64,000 nt of DNA from Rosenbergiella metrosideri. GTDB taxonomy: Bacteria > Pseudomonadota > Gammaproteobacteria > Enterobacterales > Enterobacteriaceae. Below, piece by piece: positions 9,430 to 21,601 of this stretch. The number at the start of each line of letters is the position of its first letter. The first letter of the stretch is position 1. Under the pieces are notes generated by a model. That model ran no database searches and had not been told where the DNA came from. It saw only the letters and a list, made by a program, of their open reading frames with translations. The DNA lies in contig NZ_JALBCV010000009.1 in NCBI RefSeq assembly GCF_022602565.1, forward strand, positions 1 to 64,000, in the 5' to 3' direction. A program made the translations under genes and the position numbers.

Positions 9430-9826
9430 CGTCTACTCCATCTTGATAGAATTCCAGCGGTAAGCCATCAGGATCACTAAAGAAGGTAAAGGCTTTATTA
9501 GTAATAGGATCAATTCGGATCGGCTCACACTCAATGTGATGCGAGGCTAAAAAGCGTATCGCCTGCTCAAGATCTTCAACAGCAAAGGCGAGGTGACGTA
9601 ACCCGCACGCTTCGGGATAACTGATACGGGGAGGGGCATCGGGGAAGGAAAAGAGTTCAATAACATACCGCCCGTCTAACGCAAGATCCGCCTTCCAAGA
9701 TTGGCGCTCAGCACGATAGATTTCATTAAGTAGCTGAAGACCAAGTATCTGACAGTAGAAATGCCGACTCTGTGGGTAATTGGAGGCGATAATCGCGATA
9801 TGGTGGATAGCTTTGAGATGTAGCAT
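9419..9826 (-). CDS. yaeR: VOC-family glyoxalase-like metalloprotein
   Basis: YaeR (GloA2), 135 aa, a glyoxalase-I/bleomycin-resistance-fold protein. The single-module pattern shows IHHIAIIASNY at the start, YVIELFSFP in the middle, GLRHLAFAVED and DPDGLPLEFYQ at the end. These supply the H-E-H-E metal ligands of the family. The true substrate is not established. It sits 69 nt downstream of accA, past a terminator, and is cotranscribed with tilS through an 11-nt overlap. ldcC, found between accA and yaeR in E. coli, is absent. Confidence 0.92.
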   Translation of the reverse strand: MLHLKAIHHIAIIASNYPQSRHFYCQILGLQLLNEIYRAERQSWKADLALDGRYVIELFSFPDAPPRISYPEACGLRHLAFAVEDLEQAIRFLASHHIECEPIRIDPITNKAFTFFSDPDGLPLEFYQDGVDDAE

Positions 9827-9853
9827 AGCCGCTCCCCCCTAATAAAAAGTGAT

Positions 9854-9878
9854 AAAAAAAGGCCGCCAAAGCGACCTT
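9854..9878 (-). terminator. Intrinsic terminator after accA
   Basis: On the minus strand an 8-bp stem AAGGTCGC/GCGGCCTT (one T-G pair) with loop TTTG is followed by seven T. It lies 16 nt past the accA stop and separates the long envelope block from yaeR-tilS. Confidence 0.88.
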
Positions 9879-9894
9879 ATTTATTAGCGAATGC

Positions 9895-10854
9895 TTACGC
9901 GTAGCCGTAGCTCATCAGACGCTCATAACGACGGTCTAATAACTCATCGGTAGAGAGTTCATCAAGCTCAGCCAGATCCGTTAATAATTGCTCTTTTAGC
10001 GCTGCAGCCATCTCTTTAGGGTGGCGGTGCGCTCCCCCTAATGGCTCAGGGATCACGGTGTCAATTAGCTCGAGTTCTGAAAGACGATCGGCCGTAATAC
10101 CCATTGCTTCGGCCGCTAACGGTGCTTTATCCGCGCTCTTCCACAGGATCGACGCACATCCTTCAGGAGAAATAACGGAGTAGGTGCTATATTGCAACAT
10201 GTTGACTTTATCGCCCACACCGATAGCTAATGCTCCACCCGAGCCGCCTTCACCGATAACAGTACAAATCACCGGTACGGTTAGACCAGCCATTTCACGC
10301 AAGTTACGAGCTATCGCCTCCGCCTGACCACGTTCTTCCGCACCAACACCTGGGTAAGCCCCTGGAGTATCGATAAACGTGATGATAGGCATTTTAAAGC
10401 GCTCAGCCATCTCCATCAGACGTAATGCCTTACGGTAGCCCTCTGGCGCTGGCATGCCAAAATTACGGCGAATTTTTTCTTTCGTCTCGCGACCTTTTTG
10501 ATGACCAATAATCATCACTGGGCGCCCGTCTAATCGTGCGATACCCCCGACAATTGCTTTGTCATCTGCATAAGCCCGATCACCCGCTAACTCGTCAAAA
10601 TCATCAAATGCATTTCGCACATAATCCAAGGTATAGGGACGCATTGGATGACGCGCTAATTGTGCAACTTGCCAAGCGCCTAAATCTGCGAAGATTTTCT
10701 TAGTCAGCTCGACACTTTTGCCACGCAAGCGTTCAATTTCATCATCAAGATTAATGTCGTGCTTTTCATCTTGAGGGCCAAGGGATTTCAGTGAATCAAT
10801 TTTCGCTTCAAGTTCAGCGATCGGCTGTTCAAAATCCAGGTAATTAAGACTCAT
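9895..10854 (-). CDS. accA: Acetyl-CoA carboxylase carboxyltransferase subunit alpha
   Basis: AccA, 319 aa, forms the biotin carboxyltransferase with AccD and transfers carboxylate from BCCP to acetyl-CoA, giving malonyl-CoA. The crotonase-type core shows [32 protein letters not shown] and [15 protein letters not shown]. The N-terminal helix-rich part ([18 protein letters not shown]) is typical. It is the last gene of the leftward fab/lpx/dnaE block, 12 nt after dnaE, as in E. coli. Confidence 0.98.
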   Translation of the reverse strand: MSLNYLDFEQPIAELEAKIDSLKSLGPQDEKHDINLDDEIERLRGKSVELTKKIFADLGAWQVAQLARHPMRPYTLDYVRNAFDDFDELAGDRAYADDKAIVGGIARLDGRPVMIIGHQKGRETKEKIRRNFGMPAPEGYRKALRLMEMAERFKMPIITFIDTPGAYPGVGAEERGQAEAIARNLREMAGLTVPVICTVIGEGGSGGALAIGVGDKVNMLQYSTYSVISPEGCASILWKSADKAPLAAEAMGITADRLSELELIDTVIPEPLGGAHRHPKEMAAALKEQLLTDLAELDELSTDELLDRRYERLMSYGYA

Positions 10855-10866
10855 AATGTTCCTGTT

Positions 10867-13800
10867 TTAATCAAACTCTAGTTCAACCTGCTCCGTTCCG
10901 ATGACGAGACGTAGATCGTTTAACAAACGATCACTCGGCGTCACCCGCCAAGTTGCCCCAAATCGTAATTTAGCCCGAGCATCGTCTCTTTGATAATAGA
11001 GATTCACCGGGATAGTGCCTGAACGGTGAGGTTCGAGCACTTGTCGAAGACGGTTTAAAAGCTGGTCATCAATTTGCCTGTCTATCAGTGAAAGAGCAAG
11101 ACCGCGGGCATATTTTTCGCGGGCTTCATCAATATCCATCACTTCTCTTGCAATCATTTTAAGACCACCAGAGAAATCATCGAAACTGACCTGTCCACTA
11201 ACGATCAGAATTTTATCTTTTTCCAGTAACTGCTGATATTTGTCTAGCGCGTCAGTATATAACATTACTTCTAAACGGCCAGAACGATCATCCAGTGTAC
11301 ATATACCGATTCGGTTGCCACGTTTCGTGACCATCACTCTTGCCGCGAGGACTAACCCTGCTGCAATGGTTATTTTTCCACGCTCAGTAGGATGCATATC
11401 TTTTAAGCGCATCCCGCCAACATAACGTTCGATTTCCTTCAGGTACTGATTAATGGGATGACCTGTAAGGTATAACCCTAACGTCTCCCTTTCACCGTCT
11501 AACTGTACCTGTTCTGGCCATCGATTTATACTGGCATATGACTGTTCGATTTGTTCAGGTTCTTCTGCAAGAACCCCAAACATATCGCCCTGCCCTGTTG
11601 CTTCCGCCTTTGAATGCTGATCGGCAGCTTTCAGTGCATCATTGAGTGCACTCATTAATGCCGCCCGATGTGGCCCTAATCGGTCGAAGGCACCGGACAT
11701 TATCAGTTTTTCCATCACACGGCGATTAATTTTTTTGATATCCGTGCGCGCGCAGAGGTCAAATAGCTCCTTAAAATAACCGCCTTGATTCCTCGCTTCA
11801 AGTATTGCTTCAATTGGACCTTCACCAACGCCCTTTATTGCACCAATACCATAAACAATTTCACCATCGTTATTGACGTGGAAAGGATAAAGCCCAGCGT
11901 TGATATCTGGGGGCAGGACCTTCAAGCCCATTCGCCAACATTCATCGACGAGACCGACCACTTTTTCCGTATTGTCCATATCAGCCGTCATGACGGCAGC
12001 CATAAACTCTGCTGGATAGTGAGCTTTTAACCATAAGGTTTGGTAGGAAACTAACGCGTAGGCCGCTGAGTGGGATTTATTAAAACCATAGCCAGCAAAT
12101 TTTTCCACTAAGTCGAAGATCTTCATCGACAACTCGCCGTCAACGCCCATTCGCTCTGCACCCTCTTTGAAGACTGAGCGCTGCTTGGCCATCTCTTCCG
12201 GTTTCTTTTTACCCATCGCTCGGCGCAACATGTCAGCACCGCCTAATGTGTAACCTGAGAGCACCTGTGCAATCTGCATTACCTGTTCTTGGTACAGGAT
12301 GATGCCATAGGTTGGCTCAAGCACTGGCTGCAGAGTTTCATGCTGCCACTGAATATCTGGATACGAAATCGCCTCACGGCCATGTTTCCGGTCTATAAAG
12401 TTATCAACCATTCCGGACTGTAATGGGCCTGGACGAAATAATGCGACCAGTGCGATCATATCTTCAAAGCAGTCGGGTTTAAGTCGCTTAATAAGATCTT
12501 TCATCCCCCGCGATTCAAGCTGGAACACGGCGGTGGTTTCGGCACGCTGAAGCATGTCGAAGCTTTTTTTATCATCGAGTGGGATCGCATCGATATTGAT
12601 TGGCGGCTCACCTTGCTTCTCACGCCGTGCATTGATCATCTGCAATGCCCAGTTGATGATAGTGAGTGTCCGTAATCCTAGGAAGTCAAATTTGACAAGC
12701 CCAGCATATTCCACGTCATTTTTATCAAACTGCGTAACGGGATGCTGACCCAGTTCATCGCAGTATAGCGGGGCAAAGTCAGTAATTTTGGTTGGCGCGA
12801 TAACAACGCCTCCCGCATGTTTACCGGCATTACGCGTTACCCCTTCAAGCTTACGAGCCATATCGATCAAAGCTTTGACTTCTTCATCGGCCTCGTAAAT
12901 CTCAGGTAGCTGAGGCTCGGCGATGAAAGCTTTCTCTAAGGTCATTCCAGGATCAGGCGGGATTAACTTCGAAATCCGATCAACAAAGCCGTAAGGATGC
13001 CCGAGGACCCGCCCGACATCACGAATAACCGCTTTTGCTGCCATGGTCCCAAAGGTAATGATCTGTGATACCGCTTCTCGACCATACATTTCGGCAACAT
13101 GATCGATAACTAAATCACGTTTCTCCATACAGAAATCGACATCAAAGTCGGGCATCGAAACACGTTCTGGATTAAGGAACCGTTCAAATAGCAGATCAAA
13201 TTCTAGTGGGTCGAGATCAGTGATTTTCAGTGCATAAGCTACCAATGAACCTGCACCCGAGCCCCGGCCAGGGCCAACAGGTACGCCATTGTCTTTTGAC
13301 CACTGGATAAATTCCATCACGATAAGGAAGTAACCCGGGAACCCCATCTGATTAATAACCGTTAATTCAACCTCTAAGCGCTCATCATAAGCTGGGCGCT
13401 TGGCAGCACGGACCTCTTCGTCGGGAAAGAGGAACACAAGTCTCTCTTCCAAACCCGCTTTGGAACTTGCGACTAAGAAGTCTTCTGTGGTCATCTCACC
13501 CGTCGGGAATTGTGGGAGAAAATACTCACCGAGTCGGATGGTGACATTACAACGGCGGGCGATCTCGACACTATTAGCCAGAGCTTCGGGAATATCGGCA
13601 AAGAGTTCGCACATCTCCTCTTCAGTACGGAGATATTGTTGTTCGGTATACAGTTTGGGACGTTTAGGATCGTCAAGTGTATAGCCATCATGAATAGCGA
13701 CTCGAATTTCATGCGCATCAAAATCTTGATGGCTGAGGAAGCAAACATCGTTACTGGCTACGACGGGAATCTGGTGATCAACCGCTAACTGTAGCGCTTG

Positions 13801-14349
13801 GTGTAAGTAGTTCTCTTCGTCATTACGACCCGTTCGGGTAAGTTCCAGATAGTAATTGTCTGGGAAGTATTCTTGATAGAAGGCAAGGCACTGTTCCGCC
13901 AGCGCAGCATTACCTCTTAACAGACTATAACCCACATCCCCTTTAAAACCCCCGGATAACAAGATAAGGCCGGAAGCATGTTCAATTAACCATTGCTGAT
14001 CAACAATTGGCCCTTGTTGCCCGTATCCCCGTTGATAGGCTTTAGAAATAAGCAATGTTAGGTTCTGATAGCCTTCGTTGTTGGCTGCGAGCACGGTGAG
14101 CTGCATTGGCTCGTCGCCCAATAGAGGATTGATCACTTTCAAATCAGCGCCGATAATAGGTTTAATACCGGCCCCTAACGCAGCGCCATAAAATTTGACC
14201 AAACCACACAAGTTCATATGGTCCGTGATACCCAGAGCAGGCATAGCTAAACTCGCTGCTTTTTTGACTAAAGCACCGGTTTTAGCGATACCATCAATCA
14301 TGGAGTAATCGCTATGGACATGAAGATGAATAAAACGTGGGTTAGCCAT
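10867..14349 (-). CDS. dnaE: DNA polymerase III alpha subunit
   Basis: Catalytic subunit of the replicative polymerase, 1160 aa, the E. coli length. In order it has the N-terminal PHP domain ([15 protein letters not shown]), the polymerase palm with [14 protein letters not shown] and the catalytic [13 protein letters not shown], thumb/fingers ([19 protein letters not shown]), the beta-clamp-binding internal motif (QGDMFG near residue 920), the OB fold ([20 protein letters not shown]) and the C-terminal tau-binding domain. It lies between rnhB and accA in the conserved operon order. Confidence 0.98.
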   Translation of the reverse strand: MANPRFIHLHVHSDYSMIDGIAKTGALVKKAASLAMPALGITDHMNLCGLVKFYGAALGAGIKPIIGADLKVINPLLGDEPMQLTVLAANNEGYQNLTLLISKAYQRGYGQQGPIVDQQWLIEHASGLILLSGGFKGDVGYSLLRGNAALAEQCLAFYQEYFPDNYYLELTRTGRNDEENYLHQALQLAVDHQIPVVASNDVCFLSHQDFDAHEIRVAIHDGYTLDDPKRPKLYTEQQYLRTEEEMCELFADIPEALANSVEIARRCNVTIRLGEYFLPQFPTGEMTTEDFLVASSKAGLEERLVFLFPDEEVRAAKRPAYDERLEVELTVINQMGFPGYFLIVMEFIQWSKDNGVPVGPGRGSGAGSLVAYALKITDLDPLEFDLLFERFLNPERVSMPDFDVDFCMEKRDLVIDHVAEMYGREAVSQIITFGTMAAKAVIRDVGRVLGHPYGFVDRISKLIPPDPGMTLEKAFIAEPQLPEIYEADEEVKALIDMARKLEGVTRNAGKHAGGVVIAPTKITDFAPLYCDELGQHPVTQFDKNDVEYAGLVKFDFLGLRTLTIINWALQMINARREKQGEPPINIDAIPLDDKKSFDMLQRAETTAVFQLESRGMKDLIKRLKPDCFEDMIALVALFRPGPLQSGMVDNFIDRKHGREAISYPDIQWQHETLQPVLEPTYGIILYQEQVMQIAQVLSGYTLGGADMLRRAMGKKKPEEMAKQRSVFKEGAERMGVDGELSMKIFDLVEKFAGYGFNKSHSAAYALVSYQTLWLKAHYPAEFMAAVMTADMDNTEKVVGLVDECWRMGLKVLPPDINAGLYPFHVNNDGEIVYGIGAIKGVGEGPIEAILEARNQGGYFKELFDLCARTDIKKINRRVMEKLIMSGAFDRLGPHRAALMSALNDALKAADQHSKAEATGQGDMFGVLAEEPEQIEQSYASINRWPEQVQLDGERETLGLYLTGHPINQYLKEIERYVGGMRLKDMHPTERGKITIAAGLVLAARVMVTKRGNRIGICTLDDRSGRLEVMLYTDALDKYQQLLEKDKILIVSGQVSFDDFSGGLKMIAREVMDIDEAREKYARGLALSLIDRQIDDQLLNRLRQVLEPHRSGTIPVNLYYQRDDARAKLRFGATWRVTPSDRLLNDLRLVIGTEQVELEFD

Positions 14350-14381
14350 AATACTCGCTTATCAGGGTTACTGTTTACTGA

Positions 14382-14981
14382 TTAGGTTGACAGGGTAGCC
14401 AATATATTTCTGACCGGGGCAAAACTGCGACGATGCTCAGGAATTGGACCAAAACGTGTCAGTTGTTCTAGATGCTTAGCGGTAGGATAGCCTTTGTGTT
14501 GTGCAAATCCGTACTCAGGATATTGCTGGTCGAGGTCCGCCATTTCTTGGTCTCGCGTAACTTTCGCTAGAATAGAGGCCGCGCTGATTTCTGCGACTAA
14601 ACTATCCCCCTTCACCACCGCTTGAGCAGGCATTGGTAAGACGGGGCAACGGTTACCATCAATCAATACAAAATCAGGCGTCAATGATAACCCCGCAACC
14701 GCTCGCTGCATCGCAAGCATCGTAGCATGAAGAATATTCAGCTGATCGATCTCATGCGGCTCTGCACGGCCAATTGACCAAGATAACGCTTTTTTTTTGA
14801 TTTCACTGCATAATATCAGCCGTTTCTTTTCACTTATTTTTTTCGAGTCAGCCAATCCCAAAATAGGGTTATTTGGGTCTAGGATAACGGCTGACGTGAC
14901 AACAGCGCCTACCAAAGGTCCACGCCCCACTTCATCGACACCCGCGATACAGTGGGCGATAGGGTAAACAAAATCAGCCAT
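14382..14981 (-). CDS. rnhB: Ribonuclease HII
   Basis: RnhB, 199 aa, removes misincorporated ribonucleotides from DNA and degrades RNA in RNA-DNA hybrids. Catalytic DEDD residues are visible: D16 and E17 in [13 protein letters not shown] in VLIDGNRCP and D in AKVTRDQEM. The start at 14981 (MADFVYP) matches the family and overlaps the lpxB stop by 8 nt. A longer frame upstream lies inside lpxB and is not homologous. Confidence 0.97.
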   Translation of the reverse strand: MADFVYPIAHCIAGVDEVGRGPLVGAVVTSAVILDPNNPILGLADSKKISEKKRLILCSEIKKKALSWSIGRAEPHEIDQLNILHATMLAMQRAVAGLSLTPDFVLIDGNRCPVLPMPAQAVVKGDSLVAEISAASILAKVTRDQEMADLDQQYPEYGFAQHKGYPTAKHLEQLTRFGPIPEHRRSFAPVRNILATLST

Positions 14982-16116
14982 CAATAAGTCCCAGTACTGC
15001 TTGTGCAGCTTGCTTATCTGCATTCCAGCGTATTTGCTGATGCAATGTTTGGAAAGTTGTAAGTAATTCCTGCCGCTCAGGACTTTCATGCAATAACGGT
15101 TCAAGAGCAGCCGCCAGGCGTTGGGGCGTACACTCTTCTTGCAGGAGTTCCTTCACTAATTCTCGACCAGCAAGAAGGTTAGGTAAGGATACCCACTGCG
15201 TTTTGACTAAACGTTTCGCCAGCCAAAACGTGAAAGGTTTCATTCGGTAGCCAACTACCATAGGACATTTCGCTAACATGCACTCTAATGCAGCAGTCCC
15301 CGAAGCCAGTATTGCAGCATCGCTCGCGATCATCACTTCACGTGCTTTCCCCTCAACCAAATGCAGCGATAACGTTGGTGCGATTTCCTGCTTGATGGTA
15401 AGGAATTGCTCGGCCCGGAGCGTATTCGCTGCAGGAACGATAATCTCAAGATCAGGATAACGCTCTCTCAGTAAGACTGCAGCGCGTAAAAAATCTGCAC
15501 TCAGCATATCGACTTCGCTCGATCGACTACCGGGAAGAAGCGCTAAGCAACGCGCTTGAGGAGGAATATTCAAGGTCTGTCGTGCCGCAAACTTATCGGG
15601 ATGAAGGGCGATATCGTCCGCCATTTTATGGCCGATAAATTGGCAAGGCACATCAAAGCGATCGTAGAAAGCTTTCTCAAATGGCAGAAAGGCTAGCACT
15701 AAGTCGGTATTACGGCCTATTTTAAAGACTCTTTTTTGACGCCATGCCCAAACAGAGGGACTAACATAGTGAATGGTCGGGATCCCCGCTCGCTTTAGTT
15801 TGCCTTCTAACGGGATATTAAAATCAGGTGCATCGATCCCAACGAAAACATCAGGCTTTAGCTCAGTTAACCGCTTAGTTAACTCACGGCGAATGTGGAG
15901 TAACCTTCTTAAACGGCCTAGTACCTCGACAATCCCCATTACCGCCAACTCCTCCATTTCGTACCAAGCCTCGCAGCCTTCCGCTTGCATAAGCGGGCCA
16001 GCGACACCAACGAATCGGATATTTGGATTTTTTTGTTTAAGCGAACGGATTAATCCGGCACCTAAAATATCGCCGGAGGTTTCTCCGGCGATAAGGGCAA
16101 CAGTCAAAGGACGCAT
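14974..16116 (-). CDS. lpxB: Lipid-A-disaccharide synthase
   Basis: LpxB, 380 aa, a GT19 glycosyltransferase that joins lipid X with UDP-2,3-diacylglucosamine to make the lipid A disaccharide. Visible blocks are the N-terminal [39 protein letters not shown] and the C-terminal UDP-binding [21 protein letters not shown]. It is peripheral on the inner membrane. It starts 9 nt after lpxA and overlaps rnhB by 8 nt, so it is part of the lpxD-fabZ-lpxA-lpxB-rnhB-dnaE-accA series. Confidence 0.98.
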   Translation of the reverse strand: MRPLTVALIAGETSGDILGAGLIRSLKQKNPNIRFVGVAGPLMQAEGCEAWYEMEELAVMGIVEVLGRLRRLLHIRRELTKRLTELKPDVFVGIDAPDFNIPLEGKLKRAGIPTIHYVSPSVWAWRQKRVFKIGRNTDLVLAFLPFEKAFYDRFDVPCQFIGHKMADDIALHPDKFAARQTLNIPPQARCLALLPGSRSSEVDMLSADFLRAAVLLRERYPDLEIIVPAANTLRAEQFLTIKQEIAPTLSLHLVEGKAREVMIASDAAILASGTAALECMLAKCPMVVGYRMKPFTFWLAKRLVKTQWVSLPNLLAGRELVKELLQEECTPQRLAAALEPLLHESPERQELLTTFQTLHQQIRWNADKQAAQAVLGLIDG

Positions 16117-16125
16117 GAAAACCTT

Positions 16126-16914
16126 TTATCGTATTAGACCGCGGGTCGAACGTGCGAAGAAATCATAGAAGGGTTGAACTTCGCTGTGTTCTTGAGCCAA
16201 AGCAGCGATTTGTGGCTTAATCTCTTCGAGAGGGCGGCCACTGCGATACAGAAGTTTGTAGGCATTACGAATAGCGTGTAATGCTTCCTTACTGAAGCCG
16301 CGGCGTTTAAGCCCTTCGATATTGACACCATAAGGTGAGGCATGGTTACCCTGTGCAATCACATAAGGTGGAACATCTTGTACCACTCCCGAACAGCCGC
16401 CGACCATTACGTGGGCACCAATGGTGCACCATTGATGCACTGCGGTCATTCCGCCAATAATTGCGTGGTCATCCACCGTCACATGTCCGGCTAATGTAGC
16501 ATTGTTAGCGAAGATACAGTGGTTACCAATCAGCCCATCATGTCCAATATGAGTATTCCCCATCAGGAGATTGTGATTACCAAGACGAGTAACCCCCCCT
16601 CCCTGCACACTGCCACGGTGAATAGAACACCCTTCACGAATACTATTATGATCACCAATGATCACTTGAGTATCCTCTCCTGCATATTTTAGGTCTTGGT
16701 TAACTTCACCAATAGACGTAAATTGGAAGATTAGGTTATCTTGCCCTATCTGCGTGAAACCATTTACCACCACATGAGATTTCAATACTGTTCTAGCACC
16801 GATTTCTACATTATTTCCGATGATCGAAAAAGGACCAATCGTCACTTCAGGGCCAATTTTAGCCCCTTCTTCGACAATGGCCGTGGGATGAATGCGAGCT
16901 GACTGATCAATCAC
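16126..16914 (-). CDS. lpxA: UDP-N-acetylglucosamine O-acyltransferase
   Basis: LpxA, 262 aa (E. coli length), performs the first lipid A step: acyl-ACP dependent 3-O-acylation of UDP-GlcNAc. The N-terminal two thirds are left-handed beta-helix hexapeptide repeats (IGxxxxIGxx), with the catalytic H125 in GNTHIGHDG; a C-terminal helical domain follows. The start codon is GTG at 16914, behind GGGAGG, and it lies 2 nt after the fabZ stop. A C7 tract at 16593-16599 falls inside the gene. Confidence 0.98.
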   Translation of the reverse strand: MIDQSARIHPTAIVEEGAKIGPEVTIGPFSIIGNNVEIGARTVLKSHVVVNGFTQIGQDNLIFQFTSIGEVNQDLKYAGEDTQVIIGDHNSIREGCSIHRGSVQGGGVTRLGNHNLLMGNTHIGHDGLIGNHCIFANNATLAGHVTVDDHAIIGGMTAVHQWCTIGAHVMVGGCSGVVQDVPPYVIAQGNHASPYGVNIEGLKRRGFSKEALHAIRNAYKLLYRSGRPLEEIKPQIAALAQEHSEVQPFYDFFARSTRGLIR

Positions 16915-16916
16915 TT

Positions 16917-17372
16917 TTACGCCTCCCGGCTACGGGCACACATCATGGTCGCTTCACAGACGACTTTACCGTCAACGGTTGCGACCCCTTTGAAGCGAGT
17001 CAGGCCACGGCGAGTTTTTTCAAACGTGACTTCCATCACCATCTGATCGCCTGGAACAACTGGCTTTTTAAAGCGCGCGCTGTCGATACCAGCAAAATAG
17101 TACAGTTCACCAGGTTCTAATCCCCCAACGCTTTTAAACGCGAGAATCCCGGTGGCTTGTGCCATTGCTTCCAGAATCAATACACCTGGAAAGATAGGTT
17201 TACCAGGAAAGTGACCTTGGAAAAACGGTTCATTCACACTGACATTTTTAACCGCACGTAAATAAGTATGTGGTTCAAAATCTAAAACGCGATCAACGAG
17301 TAAAAACGGATAGCGGTGTGGAAGTAAATCAAAGATCTCTTCAATCGCCAGAGTATGTGTTTCAGTAGTCAA
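16917..17372 (-). CDS. fabZ: 3-hydroxyacyl-ACP dehydratase
   Basis: FabZ, 151 aa, hot-dog fold dehydratase of type II fatty-acid synthesis; it competes with LpxA/LpxD for hydroxymyristoyl-ACP. The catalytic H54 ([11 protein letters not shown]) and E68 (LILEAMAQ) are at the family positions. The start is TTG at 17372, as in E. coli fabZ. It lies between lpxD (139 nt upstream) and lpxA (2 nt downstream). Confidence 0.97.
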   Translation of the reverse strand: MTTETHTLAIEEIFDLLPHRYPFLLVDRVLDFEPHTYLRAVKNVSVNEPFFQGHFPGKPIFPGVLILEAMAQATGILAFKSVGGLEPGELYYFAGIDSARFKKPVVPGDQMVMEVTFEKTRRGLTRFKGVATVDGKVVCEATMMCARSREA

Positions 17373-17511
17373 GATACTCTTCCTGCTCTAAAATGTTAGC
17401 AAAAACACGACACGATGAAAAAAGTTAACCGGTCGCAAAGGGTAAACAGGCCGCGCACATTTCATTGTTTATATAATTATGCAACGATGACGTGAGGATG
17501 GCCTTCGGCTC

Positions 17512-18543
17512 TTAGGTGTCGCTGTTCGAGGTAGCTTGACGTTCGAGCGTTTTCAAACGTTTATTAATCTCATTGATATTCATGACCAATGCAGCAGTCT
17601 TTCGCCACTGCTTGTTTGATTGTAGCGGAATACCCGAAGAATAGATGCCTGGCTCAGTGATCGGCCGCATAACCATTCCCATTCCTGTTACAGTCACTTT
17701 GTCACAAATTTCCATATGACCATTGATGACGCTAGCGCCGCCAATCATGCAGTAACGTCCTATCTTCAAGCTACCTGCCATGATGACACCACCTGCGACT
17801 GCAGTATTGTCGCCAATAATGACATTATGTGCAATCTGACATTGATTATCGATGATGACACCGTTGCCGATCTGCGTATTATCTAACGCCCCACGATCAA
17901 TGGTCGTACAGGCACCAATTTCAACCCGGTCACCGATCACAACAGTACCGATCTGAGGAATTTTTATCCAATTGCCACGATCATTTGCGTAACCAAATCC
18001 ATCAGCACCAATTACCGTCCCTGACTGGATTAAGCAGTTGCTGCCGATCTTAATCTCATGGTAAATCGACACATTCGCCCATAACCGCGTATTGGCACCG
18101 ATTGTCGTCTTTTTCCCGACAAAACAGCCAGGACCGATCACGACGTTATCACCCAATACCACACCTGACTCTATAACAGCATTCGCACCAATAGAGACGT
18201 TATTACCGAGTGAGGCATCACTGGCGATAACCGCTGAGGGAGCGATATTTTCTGCAGGTTGGGGAGTAGTATCTAAAATTTGCGCTAATTTTGCATAAGT
18301 AAGATAAGGGTTTTTAACCACTAATGCTGCACTCTGACAAAATTCTAAATCAGCTTCCGTCAGCACCACAGCTGCAGCGTTACACTGAGAGAGTTGCTCG
18401 CGGTAACGACTGTTTGCAAGAAATGTGATCTGATCGGCACCCGCAGATTGCATCGACGCAATGCCGGAGATGGCGATATCGCCATCTCCATGCACCGTTG
18501 CATCTAATTGGCGGGCTAGTTCAGCCAGACGAATAGATGCCAT
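17512..18543 (-). CDS. lpxD: UDP-3-O-(3-hydroxymyristoyl)glucosamine N-acyltransferase
   Basis: LpxD, 343 aa, catalyses the third step of lipid A synthesis, N-acylating UDP-3-O-acyl-GlcN. The N-terminal uridine-binding domain ([26 protein letters not shown]) is followed by a hexapeptide-repeat beta-helix containing the [12 protein letters not shown] segment with the catalytic His, and a C-terminal helix. It starts with ATG, only 3 nt after the skp stop, so it is cotranscribed with skp and bamA. Confidence 0.98.
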   Translation of the reverse strand: MASIRLAELARQLDATVHGDGDIAISGIASMQSAGADQITFLANSRYREQLSQCNAAAVVLTEADLEFCQSAALVVKNPYLTYAKLAQILDTTPQPAENIAPSAVIASDASLGNNVSIGANAVIESGVVLGDNVVIGPGCFVGKKTTIGANTRLWANVSIYHEIKIGSNCLIQSGTVIGADGFGYANDRGNWIKIPQIGTVVIGDRVEIGACTTIDRGALDNTQIGNGVIIDNQCQIAHNVIIGDNTAVAGGVIMAGSLKIGRYCMIGGASVINGHMEICDKVTVTGMGMVMRPITEPGIYSSGIPLQSNKQWRKTAALVMNINEINKRLKTLERQATSNSDT

Positions 18544-18546
18544 CGG

Positions 18547-19041
18547 TTATTTAACCTGTTTCAACACATCAGACGTGATGTCTTTTGAATTCGCTGCGTA
18601 AGCAACTGAATTGGTATCCAGTACTACGTCGTACCCTTCATCGTCAGCAACTTTCTTCACTGCAGTTTGGATGCTGGATAGAATTTTATTACGCTCTTCC
18701 ATTTGACGACGACGGTTGTCTTGCTCAAAAGCTTGTGCTTTATTTTCAAAGCTTTGACGCTTAGCCATGATATCTTTCTCTAAGCTAGAACGCTCGCTTG
18801 CTTTCATGGTTGAACCATTACGTTGCAAGTTCTGCATTTGAGCTTGGATAGCACGCTCTTGTGCTTGAAGATCAGTCGCACGACCTTTGAACTCATTTTC
18901 CAATTGCTTCGCAACGGTTGCACGCTGGGGTAACTGTTGGAAAATATTGGAGACGTTCACTACTGCAATTTTATCAGCAGCTTGTGCAGCTGATGCAGCT
19001 AATGCCAATCCAAGACCCGCGGCACATAACAACTTTTTCAC
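18547..19041 (-). CDS. skp: Periplasmic chaperone Skp
   Basis: Skp (OmpH), 164 aa, a trimeric periplasmic holdase for unfolded outer-membrane proteins. A Sec signal peptide ([21 protein letters not shown]) is followed by the short beta body and long Q/E/K-rich helices that form the tentacles. The start is GTG at 19041, behind AAGGAG, as in E. coli skp. It lies between bamA and lpxD. Confidence 0.97.
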   Translation of the reverse strand: MKKLLCAAGLGLALAASAAQAADKIAVVNVSNIFQQLPQRATVAKQLENEFKGRATDLQAQERAIQAQMQNLQRNGSTMKASERSSLEKDIMAKRQSFENKAQAFEQDNRRRQMEERNKILSSIQTAVKKVADDEGYDVVLDTNSVAYAANSKDITSDVLKQVK

Positions 19042-19140
19042 TATATACTCCTTTCCATTACCTTGAGTGCGTAAAACACCATTTTATGCAAAATGACAGG
19101 GAGAATTCCCTGCCATCGCAATTGATTTACCGATAATATA

Positions 19141-21555
19141 TTACCACGTTTTACCGATATTAAATTGGAACTGCTCCGATTTGTCGCCTTCGTATTTCTT
19201 AATCGGTAGTGCATAAGAGAATACAAGCGGTCCAAGTGGAGACATCCATTGTAGAGCGACACCCGATGAAACGCGAATATTGCCTGGCTTACTGTAGTCA
19301 GGAATACCCAGCGCTTTCATTTCATCAGTGTTATTCCAGTAAGTATCCCAAACCGTTCCCGCATCAACAAATACAGATGTCCTTAATGAGTTAGCATACT
19401 TTTCGCTCACGAATGGCGTAGGGGTAATCAGTTCTAGACTAGTCACGGCCATCGCATTACCGCCGACCGCGTCATCAGATTTACACTTAGCATAGCTTGA
19501 CGTACCACAGTTGGAACTTGAGCCATAGTTGTAATAAACCGCTTTAGGACCAATCGTGTTTGACTGGAATCCACGCACTGTACTCGATCCCCCTGCATAG
19601 AAGTTCTCGTAGAAAGGCATTTCCTTTCCACCAAGACCATCGCCATACCCAAGCCTTCCTCTTCCTAGTAATACCCAGGTACGATCCTTATTGAGTGGTA
19701 AATACTGTTGAGTATCTAGAGTTATTTTATAGTACTCGTTATCAGATCCAGGAATCGTGATTTTACCATTAAGATTGGTTTGGTTACCTGAGGTCGGGAA
19801 ATAGCCTCTGTCTAGAGTATTATAAGTCCAACCTAAATTAAGCGTAAAATCGTCGGCCGAGTATTTTGTATCATCGTTGGTGAGTGAAAAACTTTTACCG
19901 ACTGAGTCGAAATATTGTTTCATCGCAACTTGGGGTTGCATATTCGATAAATCGTTATGCACATATCCCAAACCTAGACGCAATGAATTATCTTCATTGA
20001 TTGGGAAGCCTAAGGTCCCATCTAAGCCATAGCTACGGTTAGTATAATCGGATAAGTCATCGTCATCCGCTTTGTAATTACTGTAAAAGACACGTCCGCC
20101 TAAACTAACTCCGTCAACCGTAAAGTACGGGTCTGTCATGGAAAGCTCAGCGTAGGTTTGGTAGTCGTTTTTCGTTCCACTAATTCCTACGGTGTTACCT
20201 GTTCCCATCCAGTTATCTTGAGTCACACCAACTTGGAAGCTGACGCCACTTTCGGTACCGTAACCCACACCAATATTAAAAGTACCGGTATTACGTTCTT
20301 TAACCTTATAAATAACATCGACTTGGTCGGTGGTACCTGGAACACGTTGCGTATCCACATCAACGGTCTCAAAGTAACCTGTACGGTTTAAACGCTCTTT
20401 ACCTTGGTCGACAAGGCCACTTCCTAACCATGACCCTTCCATTTGACGCATCTCGCGGCGTAGGACTGAATCTTTAGAGGTTGTATTGCCTTCAAAGCGA
20501 ATTTTACGGACGTAGAAGCGGTTACCAGAATCAACACTAATATGCAGTTTGACGGTCTTGTCTGCATCATTGATCTCAGGCTGAGTCATCACACGAGGAT
20601 AAGCGTAACCATAGTTCCCCAGCAGTTTTTTGATGTTATCTTCAATCTGCGTAACCTTGGTACCGTTATAAAGTTCACCTGGCTCGATTTTAGCCAGCTT
20701 TTCAATTTCGGCCGAGTGACCCGCCATATTTCCATTAACATCAACGCCAGCAATTTTATATTGGCTGCCTTCGTTAATATTAACAGTGATATAAATGCCC
20801 TTCTTGTCAGGGGTTAAGCTGACTTGGGTCGAGTCGATATTAAAACGTACATAGCCACGGTCCAAGTAGAAACTACGTAGGGTTTCTAAGTCACCAGCCA
20901 GTTTTTGTTTCTGATACTTCTGATCAGCAACAAGGTTCCACCACGGCACGTCATCCCGCAATTGGAAACGCGAGATCAGCTCGTCAGAGCTAAATGCCTT
21001 GTTGCCAACGATGTTGATCTGCTGAATCTTAGCAGACACACCTTCAGAGAAGACAAATTTGAGATCGACGCGATTACGCGGCAGTGGCGTAACGATAGCT
21101 TTAACGCTAGCGGTATACTTACCAACGCTGTAGTAGAAATCCTCAAGTCCCTTCTCGATCGAAGAGATAGTCGTACGGTCAAGCGCTTCACCAACCCTTA
21201 CTCCAGAAGCCTCTAGATTTTGTTTAAGTTGATCCTCTTTGACGGCCTTATTACCCGAGAAGGTAATACTAGCGATCGTTGGGCGTTCTTTAACTTGAAC
21301 AATCAGGTTATTACCATCACGTAATACCTGAACGTCTTCAAAGTTACCCGTTGCAAAGAGGGAACGAATACTGTTTTTAATGTCATCGTCGTTGACTGTA
21401 TCACCAACACGTACCGGCATACTGAGCAGGGCCGCGCCGACAGCGACTCGCTGCAGGCCTTCGAAATGAATGTCTCTCACCACGAAATCGTCTGCACCGT
21501 ACACGGTGGCGCTGCTGAACAGCAGCGACGCTATGAGCAATTTTTTCATCGCCAT
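19141..21555 (-). CDS. bamA: Outer-membrane protein assembly factor BamA
   Basis: BamA, 804 aa, the core of the BAM complex. A signal peptide of 20 residues ending VYG-A precedes five POTRA domains (about residues 22-420) and a 16-strand beta-barrel. The loop-6 motif VRGF is present ([13 protein letters not shown]), as is the C-terminal aromatic insertion signal FNIGKTW. An extracellular loop keeps two cysteines ([15 protein letters not shown]) at the place of the E. coli disulfide pair, but the loop is shorter. It follows rseP by 46 nt and precedes skp by 99 nt. Confidence 0.98.
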   Translation of the reverse strand: MAMKKLLIASLLFSSATVYGADDFVVRDIHFEGLQRVAVGAALLSMPVRVGDTVNDDDIKNSIRSLFATGNFEDVQVLRDGNNLIVQVKERPTIASITFSGNKAVKEDQLKQNLEASGVRVGEALDRTTISSIEKGLEDFYYSVGKYTASVKAIVTPLPRNRVDLKFVFSEGVSAKIQQINIVGNKAFSSDELISRFQLRDDVPWWNLVADQKYQKQKLAGDLETLRSFYLDRGYVRFNIDSTQVSLTPDKKGIYITVNINEGSQYKIAGVDVNGNMAGHSAEIEKLAKIEPGELYNGTKVTQIEDNIKKLLGNYGYAYPRVMTQPEINDADKTVKLHISVDSGNRFYVRKIRFEGNTTSKDSVLRREMRQMEGSWLGSGLVDQGKERLNRTGYFETVDVDTQRVPGTTDQVDVIYKVKERNTGTFNIGVGYGTESGVSFQVGVTQDNWMGTGNTVGISGTKNDYQTYAELSMTDPYFTVDGVSLGGRVFYSNYKADDDDLSDYTNRSYGLDGTLGFPINEDNSLRLGLGYVHNDLSNMQPQVAMKQYFDSVGKSFSLTNDDTKYSADDFTLNLGWTYNTLDRGYFPTSGNQTNLNGKITIPGSDNEYYKITLDTQQYLPLNKDRTWVLLGRGRLGYGDGLGGKEMPFYENFYAGGSSTVRGFQSNTIGPKAVYYNYGSSSNCGTSSYAKCKSDDAVGGNAMAVTSLELITPTPFVSEKYANSLRTSVFVDAGTVWDTYWNNTDEMKALGIPDYSKPGNIRVSSGVALQWMSPLGPLVFSYALPIKKYEGDKSEQFQFNIGKTW

Positions 21556-21601
21556 CGTTTTTTTGCGTGTTCCTAACTAATCCTCACAAGTAGATTATCG
21601 T

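Noticed and set aside
19041-19262. Frames antisense to or out of register with bamA, dnaE, acnB and other long genes
   Set aside because: They overlap strongly conserved coding sequence, lack ribosome sites and show no family motifs.
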